64,000 nt of DNA from positions 2,108,001 to 2,172,000 of the forward strand of contig NZ_JAPDIA010000008.1 in the NCBI RefSeq assembly GCF_029525575.1, given 5' to 3'. The translations under genes were made by a program, and so were the position numbers. This DNA comes from Cohnella rhizosphaerae (GTDB lineage: Bacteria > Bacillota > Bacilli > Paenibacillales > Paenibacillaceae). The notes under the pieces were generated by a model. The model ran no database searches. It worked only from the letters and a program-made list of their open reading frames with translations, and was not told where the DNA came from. This document shows, piece after piece, positions 19,912 to 29,554 of the stretch. Each line of letters opens with the position of its first letter. Position 1 is the stretch's first letter.

Positions 19912-19938
19912 CGAAAAAGGCTCCCGCGAAGGGAGCCT
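19912..19938 (-). terminator. Terminator after comN
   Basis: On the minus strand AGGCTCCC - TTCGC - GGGAGCCT is followed by TTTTTCG. It lies about 50 bases after the comN stop and before secD. Confidence 0.85.
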
Positions 19939-19987
19939 CCTGGCGCGTATCCGGTCGTTGGAACGCCGCCCGAACCGTCTGCCGAAT

Positions 19988-20258
19988 CTATCGTCTTTTT
20001 TCTCCGCGATAGATGCTCAGCGTAATATAGTTCATAAAGTTCGTCACCTTCAGCGACAGGATGTCGTTGACGATCGCATGAAGCGCCGGCGTTCCCTTTT
20101 TTGTGGTATTTGTCGCTTACGCACTCCCAGATCTCGGGCCCCGTCGCCTGCTCGTAGCCGATCATCCGAAACTCCTCGGCCTTGCTCTCGCAGAGCTCCC
20201 TGATCGTACGGTTCAACTCGGCCTCGTCCATGCCGTCCAAGCGCATATCGTCCGTCAT
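19988..20258 (-). CDS. comN: Post-transcriptional regulator ComN (frameshifted)
   Basis: 89 residues after removing one base from 20097-20102. The protein then reads through KKGTPALHAIVNDILSLKVT and ends NYITLSIYRGEKRR, which fits the ComN/YrzD family (post-transcriptional control of the comE mRNA in B. subtilis). The N-terminal half, with ELCESKAEEFRMIGYEQAT, is in the original frame. Position between spoVB and secDF matches B. subtilis yrzD. Without correction a wrong 124-residue product would be predicted. Confidence 0.85.
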
Positions 20259-20482
20259 CGGCGTTCTCCCTTCCCGCTTCGCGCCCGCTGCATTGCCGTC
20301 TGCCGTCTTCTTTTCTCTTTACACCGCTTTCCATCCTAGCGCAACTGTCAACTGTAAATAAACCTTTCGCCGTCTCGCGCCGAATTCCTGCCGCATCGCC
20401 CGACAGGCTTGTCATGATTGCGGACAGCCCCCGCATAGGCTGGTAAGGTAGACGAACCGAAGAGCGAAGGATGGGATGAACC

Positions 20483-22084
20483 TTGTCGCCGCGCAAACAA
20501 ACCTTTATCCAGGGAGCCATGATCCTGCTCGCCGCCGGTCTCCTCAACCGATTGCTCGGCTTCGTGCCCCGGATCGCGCTGCCGCGCCTGATCGGGGCCG
20601 AAGGCGTAGGACTCGTCCAGCTTGTTTTCCCTTTTTTTTATCGTCGTACTCACGATTATCACCGGCGGGCTGCCGCTGGCGGTGGCGAAGCTCGTGGCCG
20701 CCGCCGACTCCCGCGGCGACGCGGAGGAGGCCGTCCGCATCCGGCGAACGGCGCTGACCCTCGCGCTGTCGGCCAGCTTGACCGTATGCGGATTATGCTT
20801 TGCGCTCTCGGACTGGATATCGTCCAGCCTGATGACCGACCCCCGGGTTCACACCGCGTTTTTGGCGATTATCCCGGTCATTCCGCTCGTCGCCGTGTCC
20901 GCCATCTGGCGGGGCTACTTCCAGGGCAAACAGGATATGCTGCCGACGGCGGTCTCGCAGACGGTAGAGACGATCGTCCGGATCGCGCTCTCGCTGACGC
21001 TCGCTTTTATGTTTCTGCCATGGGGACTGGAGGCGGCCGCGGCCGGCGCGATGATCGGTACGGGCGCGGGCGAGCTCGCAGGCCTTGCGGCGCTATGGCT
21101 GCATCTGCGGGGAGAAACCCGGGGACGCGGCAGAGCCGATGGTTCTCCATCCGATAAAGCCGCGCCCGAAGCGATCGCCAAGCTCGCGCAGCCGGCCGCC
21201 GCCGAGGAAAGCCGAACGCGCGCCCTGCTGCGAATCGCGGTACCCGTCACGGGCAGCAGGCTGATCGGCTCCTTGTCCTATCTGTTCGAATCGATCCTGA
21301 CGGCGCGCGCGCTCATCGCGGCAGGACTCGCCACGGCGGCGGCTACCGCGCAGTACGGCATTCTGCAGGGCATGGTCATACCGCTTCTGCTGCTGCCCGG
21401 CTCCCTCACCTTCTCGCTTGCGACGTCGCTCGTACCATCGCTGTCGGAGGCGGCCGCCAGAGGCGACCGTCCCGCCATCCAGAAGCGCCTGCACCAATCG
21501 ATGCGGCTGGCCATCGTCACCGGCGCCCCCCTTCATCATACTGATGGCGTTGTTCGGCCGACCGATCTGCGGGCTCATTTACGGAGACCCGGAGCCAGGA
21601 GCCTTGCTCAGCCTGCTGGCGCCCGCAGCCGTCTTTTTGTACATGCAGGCGCCGCTGCAGGCAGCGCTTCAGGCGCTGGACCGTCCGGGCACGGCGCTGG
21701 CGAACACGTTCGCGGGAGCGCTGGTCAAGCTCCTCCTGATCGTACTGCTCGCTTCCAAGCCGGAGCTCGGCATTCGGGGGGGCCGTCATCGCCATCGGCG
21801 CCAACATGGCGCTGGTCACGCTGCTGCATTGGATCAGCGTCGTCCGTTTGACGGGCGTCCGTCTGCTGCCCGGCGACTTCCTCAAGATCGGCGCGGCCAT
21901 GACGATCATGGGCGCGGTCGCGCTCTGGATCTGGAATGCGGGCAGGCTGCCCGGCGTCTGGCTGGACCTGATCGCGGCAGGTCTTCTGTCGCTCGTCGTT
22001 TATTTGCTGCTGCTGATGGCCATGAAGCTCGTGGACAGGCACGACGCGGCCAGAATTCCGATCCTCGGCCGTCTATTTAAATAA
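20483..22084 (+). CDS. spoVB: Stage V sporulation protein B / MurJ-like flippase (three frameshifts)
   Basis: 532-residue multi-pass membrane protein of the MOP/MATE-like polysaccharide exporter superfamily, needed for spore cortex synthesis in B. subtilis. N-terminus SPRKQTFIQGAMILLAAGLL and LLGFVPRIALPRLIGAEGVG are typical. Breaks at 20632-20639, 21526-21531 and 21776-21782 each vanish on loss of one base (PFFIVVLTIITGGLP; APFIILMALFGRP; IRGAVIAIGANMALV). TTG start at 20483 with AGGATGGG upstream. Position next to comN, yrzE and yrbG agrees with B. subtilis. Likely expressed in the mother cell; no promoter was assigned. Confidence 0.93.
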
Positions 22085-22093
22085 AAGCGCGCG

Positions 22094-22780
22094 CTAGGTC
22101 CTTCGGTTAATATATAGCCTCCCCTTATGGTCCAGCGTGCAGAACGCCACCTGCTTAAACGTTTTGACGCCTTCCCGCCGCAGCTCTTGCCTTAGCCAGA
22201 ACCGGTTTTTGCCGATCCGCTCGAGGCTGTCGTCTTGCACGAGGCCGTCCATAATCAGCGGGAGCGGAAGCAAACCGTATTGGATTTTCGGCTTCGTTTC
22301 TTCCGCGGACAGCGGCGACTCGCGTTTATGTTTATCCGACATGATGACGGACAGTTTGCCTGACGATTCGAGCACCGCGAGCTCGACGTCGGCAACGTGG
22401 TCGATCCTGTTTTCCCGAAGCTGCATCATCAGATCGTCAAGGCTGTAACGCTGCTTTTTCATTTCTTTCCAGTTCAGGTTCCCTTTGCTTATGATGACGC
22501 TCGGCTTGCCTTCGAACCATAGGCGAAGCCTGCGGTTTTTCAACGTCAGCGTGGAAACGATCAATTGCACGGCGACGAGCACGGCCATCGGCGCGGCGGC
22601 GTACAGAAGCGGCCGGCTCGGCGCTTCGATCGCGATGACGGCGATCTCGGCGATCATGATCGAGATGACGAGATCGAACACGGAGAGCTTTCCGATCTCG
22701 CGTTTGCCCATCAGCCGCAGGATCAGGAAGACGAATAAGTACATCAGCAGCGTCCGAATCGTGATCGCCGTCAGTTCCAA
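22094..22780 (-). CDS. yrbG: DUF421 membrane protein, YrbG/YetF family
   Basis: 228 residues. Three N-terminal membrane helices (TLLMYLFVFLILRLMGKREI; VISIMIAEIAVIAI; LYAAAPMAVLVAVQLIVSTL) precede the soluble DUF421 domain, with the characteristic GKREIGKLSVFDLV and GKPSVIISKGNLNWKEMKK. TTG at 22780 is preferred over the longer frame because GGGAGG lies seven bases before it and the family starts there. Function is uncertain; relatives in the YetF group affect spore germination or envelope properties. Converges with spoVB. Confidence 0.9.
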   Translation of the reverse strand: MELTAITIRTLLMYLFVFLILRLMGKREIGKLSVFDLVISIMIAEIAVIAIEAPSRPLLYAAAPMAVLVAVQLIVSTLTLKNRRLRLWFEGKPSVIISKGNLNWKEMKKQRYSLDDLMMQLRENRIDHVADVELAVLESSGKLSVIMSDKHKRESPLSAEETKPKIQYGLLPLPLIMDGLVQDDSLERIGKNRFWLRQELRREGVKTFKQVAFCTLDHKGRLYINRRT

Positions 22781-22955
22781 GTGCTGTTCCTCCCTTGCCG
22801 GATATCGGAGCCGGGCCTGCGGTTGTAGTCTCACCGCGCATCCTGCACGCGATACGGGACGGGGACTCGGAAATTATCGGCATTTGCGAGTACTAGCGGC
22901 GGGTACAAGCCCATACAATGGTACAAATCGGTTGATTTCAAAGGAGTGCATCGGT

Positions 22956-23363
22956 ATGAATCCCGTACGCGTATCCGGCATTCGCATCGCATCCCCGCTG
23001 GTCGCAGGCTTCGTCTGGGCTTTTATTTGGCTGGGTCTGGGCACGCTCGCGCTCTCGATCCTGCTCTACAGCTCTTCCATGCCGGAGACGAAGCTTCTGT
23101 CCTGGGTATTCGGCGTTCACGGGGCGGCGAGCCTGGCCGGCGGATTCACTTCTGCCAAACGATCGGGCAAACGCGGCTGGTACATCGGCGCAGTCACCGG
23201 CTTGTTATATGCGCTTGCGGTCGTCATTATCGGATTTTTGTCCCAGGACATCGGCTTCGACTCCCGCATGGGGCTGCTCGGCTTGGTCGCCGCGCTGGCG
23301 GGCGCCTTCGGGGGCATGCTCGGCGTGAACGCAGGTTCCGGATCGAATACAAGGCGGTTGTAA
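22956..23363 (+). CDS. yrzE: TIGR04086-type membrane protein (YrzE)
   Basis: 135 residues with four predicted membrane helices: SPLVAGFVWAFIWLGLGTLA, a short second around WVFGVHGAASLAGGF, GAVTGLLYALAVVIIGFL and LLGLVAALAGAFGGMLGVN. The pattern and position beside spoVB/yrbG match B. subtilis YrzE. ATG 22956 follows AAGGAGTGC. Divergent from yrbG. No function is known for the family. Confidence 0.88.
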   Translation: MNPVRVSGIRIASPLVAGFVWAFIWLGLGTLALSILLYSSSMPETKLLSWVFGVHGAASLAGGFTSAKRSGKRGWYIGAVTGLLYALAVVIIGFLSQDIGFDSRMGLLGLVAALAGAFGGMLGVNAGSGSNTRRL

Positions 23364-23462
23364 GATTTTGAGCGATGCAAAATAATGCCGTCTGCGGCCG
23401 TTAGAAAAATGGGAATTGTGATATACTGATACAGTCATTTCTAGCGGCAAGGAGCGAACGCA

Positions 23463-24333
23463 TTGATCGTATTCGGCAGCATGAAAATCATATCTGCGCT
23501 TACGGCCGTGACGGTGGCGCTCCTCGTCGGATACGGCACGGCAAGGCAGCCTTTCGCCTCCGCGGCCGTTTTCGTCCGGAAGCTGTATCGCTCTCCCAGG
23601 CACTTGATGTTTTTTTATGTGTTTGCTCCTGATCATGGGACTGAACAAGTTCGAGCTGCGTCTGGAAGCGGCTCTGCCCGTTCCCGCCGACCTTACCCGT
23701 ACCCTTGCAGGCTGGGAAGGCAGCTGGCAAGGCGCGTTGCAGCGGGCGCTGGAGTCCCCCGCGCTCACGTTCGTTTGCGCGTTTTTCTACCTCGTCGTTT
23801 TTCAAGGCTTTATGGTCGCTTCGTTGATCGTTTACGCCAGAGCCGGCAACGACAGGCTCTACTACGCCCTTTGCGCGGCTCTCCTGCTGAATTACTTGAT
23901 CGCGGTTCCGTTTTATCTGTTCGTGCCCGTCCGCGAGGCGTGGTCCGCCGCAACGGACGTTCGTTTTCTGATGCTCGACGTTTTTCCGAGCTTCGAGACG
24001 CAGTATCGCCGCCTGTCCGGTCTGGACAATTGTTTTCCGAGCCTGCACACGTCTATTTCCGTGACGATGGCGCTTCTGGCGCTCCGCTCCGGCAACAGGC
24101 GCTGGGCGATTTTCGGCGTCGCGAATGCGGTCGTCATTCTTTTCTCCATCTTCTATCTTGGCATTCACTGGGCGACCGACATGTTCGCGGGCCTCGTCCT
24201 CGCGACCGTCGTCGTCGCCGTCGGCCTGAAGGTCGGCGCTTGGGCGGATCGCCCGTCGCTTCGCCGCAAGCGTCGGCCGCGACGCAAGGAAGAGTTCAAG
24301 CAGCTTGCGCCTTCGCGCCTGACGGATACTTGA
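23463..24333 (+). CDS. PAP2-superfamily membrane phosphatase (frameshifted)
   Basis: 289 residues after removing one T from 23610-23616 (joins LMFFMCLLLIMGLNKFE). Six helices; the PAP2 catalytic motifs are CFPSLHTSISVTMALLALRS and YLGIHWATDMFAGL, with the first, basic motif poorly conserved. The pattern (a Phe/Ser-Leu-His-Thr loop and helix count) resembles the inositolphosphotransferase-like PAP2 group, which acts on lipid phosphates or phosphatidylinositol-like head groups. TTG at 23463 with AAGGAG upstream. Ends with an Arg/Lys-rich cytoplasmic tail. Not part of the B. subtilis order, so possibly a lineage-specific insertion. Confidence 0.88.
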
Positions 24334-24343
24334 ATCCGATCGC

Positions 24344-24388
24344 AAAAAAACAAGCCGCGGGATCTTACGATCCGACGGCTTGTTTTTT
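24344..24388. terminator. Bidirectional terminator between PAP2 gene and yajC
   Basis: AAAAAACAAGCCG (24345-24357) pairs with CGGCTTGTTTTTT (24376-24388). The T-run on each strand lets it stop both converging transcripts. Confidence 0.9.
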
Positions 24389-24408
24389 CGCTTCGCGGTT
24401 ATTTATCC

Positions 24409-24726
24409 TTACTTATCGCTTTTCGACTCGCCCGCGCGCGCCGCGACGTTGTTGATCGCGGAACGATCGAACGTGAGCTTCGTCGCGTCGTTCACCTTCA
24501 GTACGATCGTATCGTCGGTGATCTCGGCGATCGTGCCGTGCAAGCCGCCGATCGTCGTCACCTTGTCGCCCTTGGCGAGCGCCCGAAGCATCGAGTTGCG
24601 GTTCTTCGATTTCTTCTGCTGCGGACGGATGAGCAGGAAGTAAAATACGACAAACATGAGCAGGAACGGCGCCAGCGAATAAAGCAGGTTGCCGCCGCCT
24701 CCTGCGGCATTGTCAGCTAACCACAT
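24409..24726 (-). CDS. yajC: Preprotein translocase accessory subunit YajC
   Basis: 105 residues. One N-terminal membrane helix (LAPFLLMFVVFYFLLIRPQQ) followed by the YajC domain KKSKNRNSMLRALAKGDKV and TTIGGLHGTIAEITDDTIVL. Associates with SecDF in export. Ends close to a bidirectional terminator, and is the last gene of the ruv-queA-tgt-yajC run on this strand. Confidence 0.96.
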   Translation of the reverse strand: MWLADNAAGGGGNLLYSLAPFLLMFVVFYFLLIRPQQKKSKNRNSMLRALAKGDKVTTIGGLHGTIAEITDDTIVLKVNDATKLTFDRSAINNVAARAGESKSDK

Positions 24727-24757
24727 AGTAAAAACCTCCCTTCGGATTTTGATTCAA

Positions 24758-25894
24758 TCAGAAACCGCTCTCGTTGGTCGCCATGCCGTACGCCTCGAAA
24801 AATTCGTCGCGGAAATCCCCGAGACGGTCTTCGCGGATCGCCTGGCGAACCTGACTCATGAGATTCACCAGGAAATGCAGGTTGTGGATCGTCGTCAGGC
24901 GCAGACCGAACATCTCGTCCGCGCGGATCAAGTGTCTGACATAAGCCCGGGAATAGTTCCTGCAGGCGTAGCAGTCGCACTTCGGATCGAGCGGACCGAA
25001 GTCCTCCGCATACTTCGCGTTCTTCACGACGACGCGGCCTTCGCTCGTCATGAGCGTGCCGTTGCGGGCGATCCGGGTCGGGAGCACGCAGTCGAACATG
25101 TCCACGCCGCGGATGCTGCCCTCGACGAGCGCGTCCGGCGAACCGACGCCCATCAGATAGCGCGGCTTGTTCGAAGGAAGCAGCGGCACCGTATGGTCGA
25201 GCACCTCGTACATGATTTCCTTGGATTCGCCTACGCTAAGGCCTCCAATAGCATAGCCCGGAAAATCCAGGGAAGTCAAATCCGCCGCGCTCTGCGCGCG
25301 CAGGTCCTTGTGCATGCCGCCCTGCACGATGGCGAACAGGCCCTGGTCATGCGGCCTGGCGTGCGCTTTGAGGCATCGCTCGGCCCACCGGCTCGTACGC
25401 TCCGTCGATTGCTTGACGTACGCATACTCGGCGGGGTACGGCGGACATTCGTCGAACGCCATCATAATGTCCGGCCCGAGCGCATTCTGTACCGCCGTCG
25501 CGACTTCCGGGGACAGAAACAGCTTGTCCCCGTTCAGATGCGAGCGGAAGGTGACGCCCTCCTCGGTGATCTTGCGCATCTGCGCCAGCGAGAACACCTG
25601 GAAGCCGCCGCTGTCCGTCAGGATCGGACGGTCCCAGTTCATCATCTTGTGCAGGCCGCCCGCCGCGCGGACGAGCTCGTGGCCCGGCCTGACGAACAGG
25701 TGGTACGTGTTGCTCAGGATGATCTGCGCGTTCAAGCTTTTAAGCTCCTCGGGGCTGATGCCCTTGACGGTCGCTTGCGTGCCGACGGGCATGAACGCAG
25801 GCGTATCGATGACGCCGTGCGGCGTGTGGACGCGTCCGAGCCTGGCGCCCGTCTGGGCGCAGGTCTTGATCAGTTCGTAAGTAATAGCCGGCAT
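24758..25894 (-). CDS. tgt: tRNA-guanine transglycosylase
   Basis: 378 residues. Swaps guanine-34 of GUN-anticodon tRNAs for preQ1 in queuosine synthesis. Visible: the catalytic region LTDSGGFQVFSLAQMRKI, the nucleophile region GLSVGESKEIMYEVL and RYLMGVGSPDALVEGSIRG, and zinc ligands CDCYACRNYSRAYVRHLI. Preceded by queA, the next enzyme in the same pathway, 43 bp upstream, so co-transcribed. Confidence 0.98.
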   Translation of the reverse strand: MPAITYELIKTCAQTGARLGRVHTPHGVIDTPAFMPVGTQATVKGISPEELKSLNAQIILSNTYHLFVRPGHELVRAAGGLHKMMNWDRPILTDSGGFQVFSLAQMRKITEEGVTFRSHLNGDKLFLSPEVATAVQNALGPDIMMAFDECPPYPAEYAYVKQSTERTSRWAERCLKAHARPHDQGLFAIVQGGMHKDLRAQSAADLTSLDFPGYAIGGLSVGESKEIMYEVLDHTVPLLPSNKPRYLMGVGSPDALVEGSIRGVDMFDCVLPTRIARNGTLMTSEGRVVVKNAKYAEDFGPLDPKCDCYACRNYSRAYVRHLIRADEMFGLRLTTIHNLHFLVNLMSQVRQAIREDRLGDFRDEFFEAYGMATNESGF

Positions 25895-25937
25895 CGTTCT
25901 CGATCGGTCCCTTCTTGTCTATTGCGCCGAAGAAAGT

Positions 25938-26987
25938 CTACGTAATGAACATCGCGTCGCCGAAGCTGAAAAACCGGTACTCGGCGACGACCGCTTCGCG
26001 ATAAGCGGCGAGTACCGATTCGCGTCCGGCAAGTGCGCTTACCAGCATCACGAGCGTCGACTTGGGCAGGTGGAAGTTCGTGAGCAGCGCGGAGACGAGG
26101 CGGAATTCGTAGCCTGGATAAATGAAGATGCCCGTCCACCCGCTGCACGCCTCGATCGGCAGGTCGCCGAACCGTTGTCCCAGCGTTTCCAGCGTCCTCG
26201 CGGAGGTCGTGCCGACCGCGACGATTCGCGTGCCCGCTTGACGGGCCCGGTTGAGCAGAGCCGCGTTCTCCGCGTCGACGCCGTACCATTCCTCGTGCAT
26301 CTTGTGCTCGCGCACATTGTCCACCGATACCGGACGGAACGTGCCGAGCCCGACATGCAGCGTCACGCGGCACACGGCGATCCCGCGCTCCCGAAGCTCC
26401 CGCAGGAACCCCTCCGTAAAATGGAGACCGGCGGTCGGCGCGGCGGCCGAGCCTTCGTTTTGCGCATAGACCGTCTGATAGCGGTCCTTGTCTTCCAGCC
26501 GCTCCTTGATATAAGGAGGCAGCGGCATCTCGCCGAGCCGATCGAGAATTTCGTTAAAAATGCCGTCATACCGAAAACGGATCGTTCTCGCGCCCATTTC
26601 GCCTTCTTCTTCTACGACGGCGGCCAGCAACGGTTTCAACGAATCTTCCGTCTCTCCGAAATGCAGCACGGCGCCTGTATGAAGCTTCTTGCCGGGCCGC
26701 ACGAGCGCCTCCCAGCGATGGTCGCCGAGCGCCTTGAGCAGCAGCACCTCGGCCTTCGCGCCGGTATCTGCCTTGCGTCCGAACAGTCTCGCCGGAATCA
26801 CCTTCGTATCGTTCAGGACGAGCGTGTCTCCGGGCGCGAGATAGTCCGCGAGATCCTTGAACGAACGGTGCTCGACCCGTCCGTCGTCCTTGTGCAGGAC
26901 CAGCAATCGGGACGATGTCCGGTCGGACAGCGGCGTCTGCGCGATCAGCCGTTCGGGTAGTTCAAAATCGTAATCGCCGACGTTCAT
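25938..26987 (-). CDS. queA: S-adenosylmethionine:tRNA ribosyltransferase-isomerase
   Basis: 349 residues. Transfers the ribosyl group of SAM to preQ1-tRNA to make epoxyqueuosine. Family marks: DYDFELPERLIAQTPL, LVLNDTKVIPARLFG, AAPTAGLHFT, VGLGTFRPV and TNFHLPKSTLVMLVSA. Its ATG overlaps the stop of the SpoIID-like gene by ATGA, so translation is coupled. Intact. Confidence 0.98.
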   Translation of the reverse strand: MNVGDYDFELPERLIAQTPLSDRTSSRLLVLHKDDGRVEHRSFKDLADYLAPGDTLVLNDTKVIPARLFGRKADTGAKAEVLLLKALGDHRWEALVRPGKKLHTGAVLHFGETEDSLKPLLAAVVEEEGEMGARTIRFRYDGIFNEILDRLGEMPLPPYIKERLEDKDRYQTVYAQNEGSAAAPTAGLHFTEGFLRELRERGIAVCRVTLHVGLGTFRPVSVDNVREHKMHEEWYGVDAENAALLNRARQAGTRIVAVGTTSARTLETLGQRFGDLPIEACSGWTGIFIYPGYEFRLVSALLTNFHLPKSTLVMLVSALAGRESVLAAYREAVVAEYRFFSFGDAMFIT

Positions 26988-29093
26988 GAAGCGCCATCCT
27001 TCTCGATCTTAATATCCTTATAATAGTATTGCAGGATCTTCTTGTAGTCATACCCTTGCTCGGCCAGCCCAAGCGCGCCCCACTGCGACATCCCCAGCCC
27101 GTGGCCGTAGCCGGTTCCCGTCACGATGAACTGCGGAGAAGCGGTGATCGCGCGGACCTGTCCGGATCCGTTCAGGACGATGGCGTTGCCGCCCGCGGAA
27201 TCGAGCGGGCGAACCGTGCCGTCGCCGCCGAGCACCTGCAAGGATCCGGCGCCGTCCGGCACCTCCCGGCTCGCGCCGTTCGCGCCGGCGATCGTCGCCC
27301 GCGCGGTCTCGTCGATCTTGAAGAGCGTGCTTTTGACGCCGCCGAGCGCGCTGCGCCAGCTGTCTCCGTACAGTTGGACGGTCGTGCCGTTCGCCTTGAG
27401 ACGGACCGCCCGCCCGGACGCGCCGGTCTCGGATACTTCGAGCGTGCGAAGCGGGCCTTGAATCTTGTTTTTGTCGGACAGCTTCGCGTTGATGGTCGCC
27501 AGTAGCTTGTCCGCGGACAGCGGGCCTTCGACCCAACTGTTGTTCGTGTACTCCGGCGTCTTGCCGAGCGACAGCACGAGCGCGCCCGCGTTGACGGAAG
27601 CTAGCGGCTTGACATCGGTCTGAACGCGCGGACTCGGGCGAACCTGCACGTCGTTGCCGGTGACGGTCAGCATGGCGAGGCCCGCTTCGTTTTTCTGTCC
27701 CTTGTCGGCCAGCAGATCGCCGCGGATATAGCCGACCGTGCCCGAATCGAGCGCGACGCGGTACCAGTCGAGCTTGCCCTTTTGAATGCCTTCGTCCGGG
27801 CTCCGGACCGCTCCCGCATAATAGGGAATGGCGTTGCCCGCATATTCGAGCGGATCGGCCGTGATGCCGCCCGCGCTCGCGCCGAACATGGCGGTGATGA
27901 TCTTCCCGCCGTACGTCATGACTTCGCCGGCCGTCGCCTGCACGCCTGCGGTGGAGTTCGCGTTTTCCGAGCCGAGTCCGTTGTAGGCCTGACTGTACGT
28001 ATTGTCCACGACGTCGGCGATCTGATAGGAGACGCCGCCCGCGAGCGCATATGATCTGGCGGCGACCGCCTGCGCCTTCTGCGCCTCCGCCGGCCAGCTG
28101 GCGCCGACTTCGGCGCCGACGACCGAGTACAAATACGGCTCGAGTCCGACGACGTTGACGACGGCAAGGTTGTTGTTCAGCACGCTGATCTGCATGCTGC
28201 CGCGATATTTGTTTTTGCTCCGTTCGACGACCTGGATGCTCCCGTCTGCCTGAACGTCCGCCTGCAAGGCGGCGCCTCCAGACGCGGACAGAGCGTATAA
28301 GGGCGCGGAATTCGTCGCGGAGCCCGTGTAGGTCACGTCGTCGCGGATGACGGCATAGGCGCTTCCCGCCGCGGTCGGCTGAGCCGAAAAGCCGGCGGCC
28401 GCGACGGCGGCCTGAAGCTTCGTCAGCTCGGCCTGGCCTGCGGCTTGTCCGATGCGCACCGCGTACGCCGCGCCCTCCCCCCGAAAGCTTCACGGCGACG
28501 AAGGCGTCGAAGCCCGCGTTGCCCAGCTGCGCGACCGCCGCCAACGCCTCGCTCGCGCTGGCGTAGGGTCCCGCCTCGACGGCGAGCGGGCCCGCGATGT
28601 AAGGCTGGGCGAGCGACGCCTGTCCGCCGGCGGCGGTAGCCCACTTCGACAACGCGGACTGCGCGGCGGTCGCCGTGCTATAGACGCCCTCCGACACTTG
28701 ATAGACCGTCTTTCCTTTTTTGGTCAGCTTGGTCACGAAGCCCGCCTTGGAGGAAGCCTGAATCTTCTTCAGCACCGTCTGCGCCGCGGAAAAATCCTCC
28801 GTCTCGAGCACCATCGCCCGATAAGCATCGACCGCGAAGCGGACCGTGCCGCCTGGCGCGGGATAATCCGCTTTTCCTTGCCCGCCGACCCAGGACAGGC
28901 CGAGACCGCCCGCGGATACGAGCGTCGCGACGGGCGTCGTGGATTGATACTTGGATCCGAGGTCCAAAAACAGGGCGACGCGTATCGTGTCGGGCACGAC
29001 GGCTGCATTCGCCCCCGGCCCGTCCGCCCCCGCCCATGCGAGCAGGACCGCGGCGGATGCGCCCAGCGCGACCCGGCGTTTCATTTTATTCAT
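26984..29093 (-). CDS. SpoIID/LytB-domain protein with SPOR-like repeats (frameshifted)
   Basis: 702 residues after removing one base from 28477-28482 (restores VKLSGEGAAYAVRIGQAAGQ). A signal peptide (ALGASAAVLLAWAGADGPGA) is followed by a region with two SPOR-like segments (AAQTVLKKIQASSKAGFV; QAELTKLQAAVAAAGFSA), then the SpoIID domain with LNNNLAVVNVVGLEPYLYSV, VGAEVGASWPAEAQKAQAVA and the C-terminal TGYGHGLGMSQWGALGLAEQ. SpoIID is a lytic transglycosylase that acts on peptidoglycan during engulfment, but this paralogue is larger. Start ATG 29093 has GGAGG at the right distance. Lies between the DCC gene and queA. Confidence 0.92.
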
Positions 29094-29554
29094 GTCGATC
29101 CTCCGTGTGATCCATCTTGGCCTGCGGCAACGATCCTGCATGAGCCGTCCTTGCAGGCGTCGCTCTTTCCGAACAATCTGTACCTATACTTCGCCACGAG
29201 CCGATAGGCCGCAGCGGCGAGCAGCCTAAACCCCGGAAGCGCGCCTAACCGACCGAGCCATGCAAGACCCGGCATGTCGCGCAGTAAAAGCATTACGGCA
29301 TCCGCGCCGCCGGCCAGCCGCCCGGACGATTCGTCCTTCACGAGCATTTGCGACAGATGGCCGTCGTCCCCGTCCGACTCGCCGGACGCTTCGCCAAGGC
29401 TGCCTGCCGGCACCGCCTGAAGCGGCACGAACCGGAGCTCGGATCGCATGCGCGAACGGCGAAGACGGCCGACTGCCGTCAAGCATAGCCTGCATTCGCC
29501 GTCGTAATAGACGATCAGAACGCGACGTACGCCGCCTCTCGTCTCCTGGCTCAT
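29090..29554 (-). CDS. DCC-family thiol-disulfide oxidoreductase-like protein (DUF393)
   Basis: 154 residues. The DCC motif is in VYYDGECRLCLTAVGRLRR, with FVPLQAV and GRLAGGADAVMLLLRDMPGL as further family signs and RLFGKSDACKDGSCR at the C-terminus, which adds two more cysteines. Both its start (ATGA with ruvB) and its end (ATGA with the SpoIID-like gene) overlap neighbours, so it is embedded in the operon. Members are thioredoxin-like proteins of unknown role; a redox role near the membrane is a guess. Start ATG at 29554. Confidence 0.88.
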   Translation of the reverse strand: MSQETRGGVRRVLIVYYDGECRLCLTAVGRLRRSRMRSELRFVPLQAVPAGSLGEASGESDGDDGHLSQMLVKDESSGRLAGGADAVMLLLRDMPGLAWLGRLGALPGFRLLAAAAYRLVAKYRYRLFGKSDACKDGSCRIVAAGQDGSHGGST

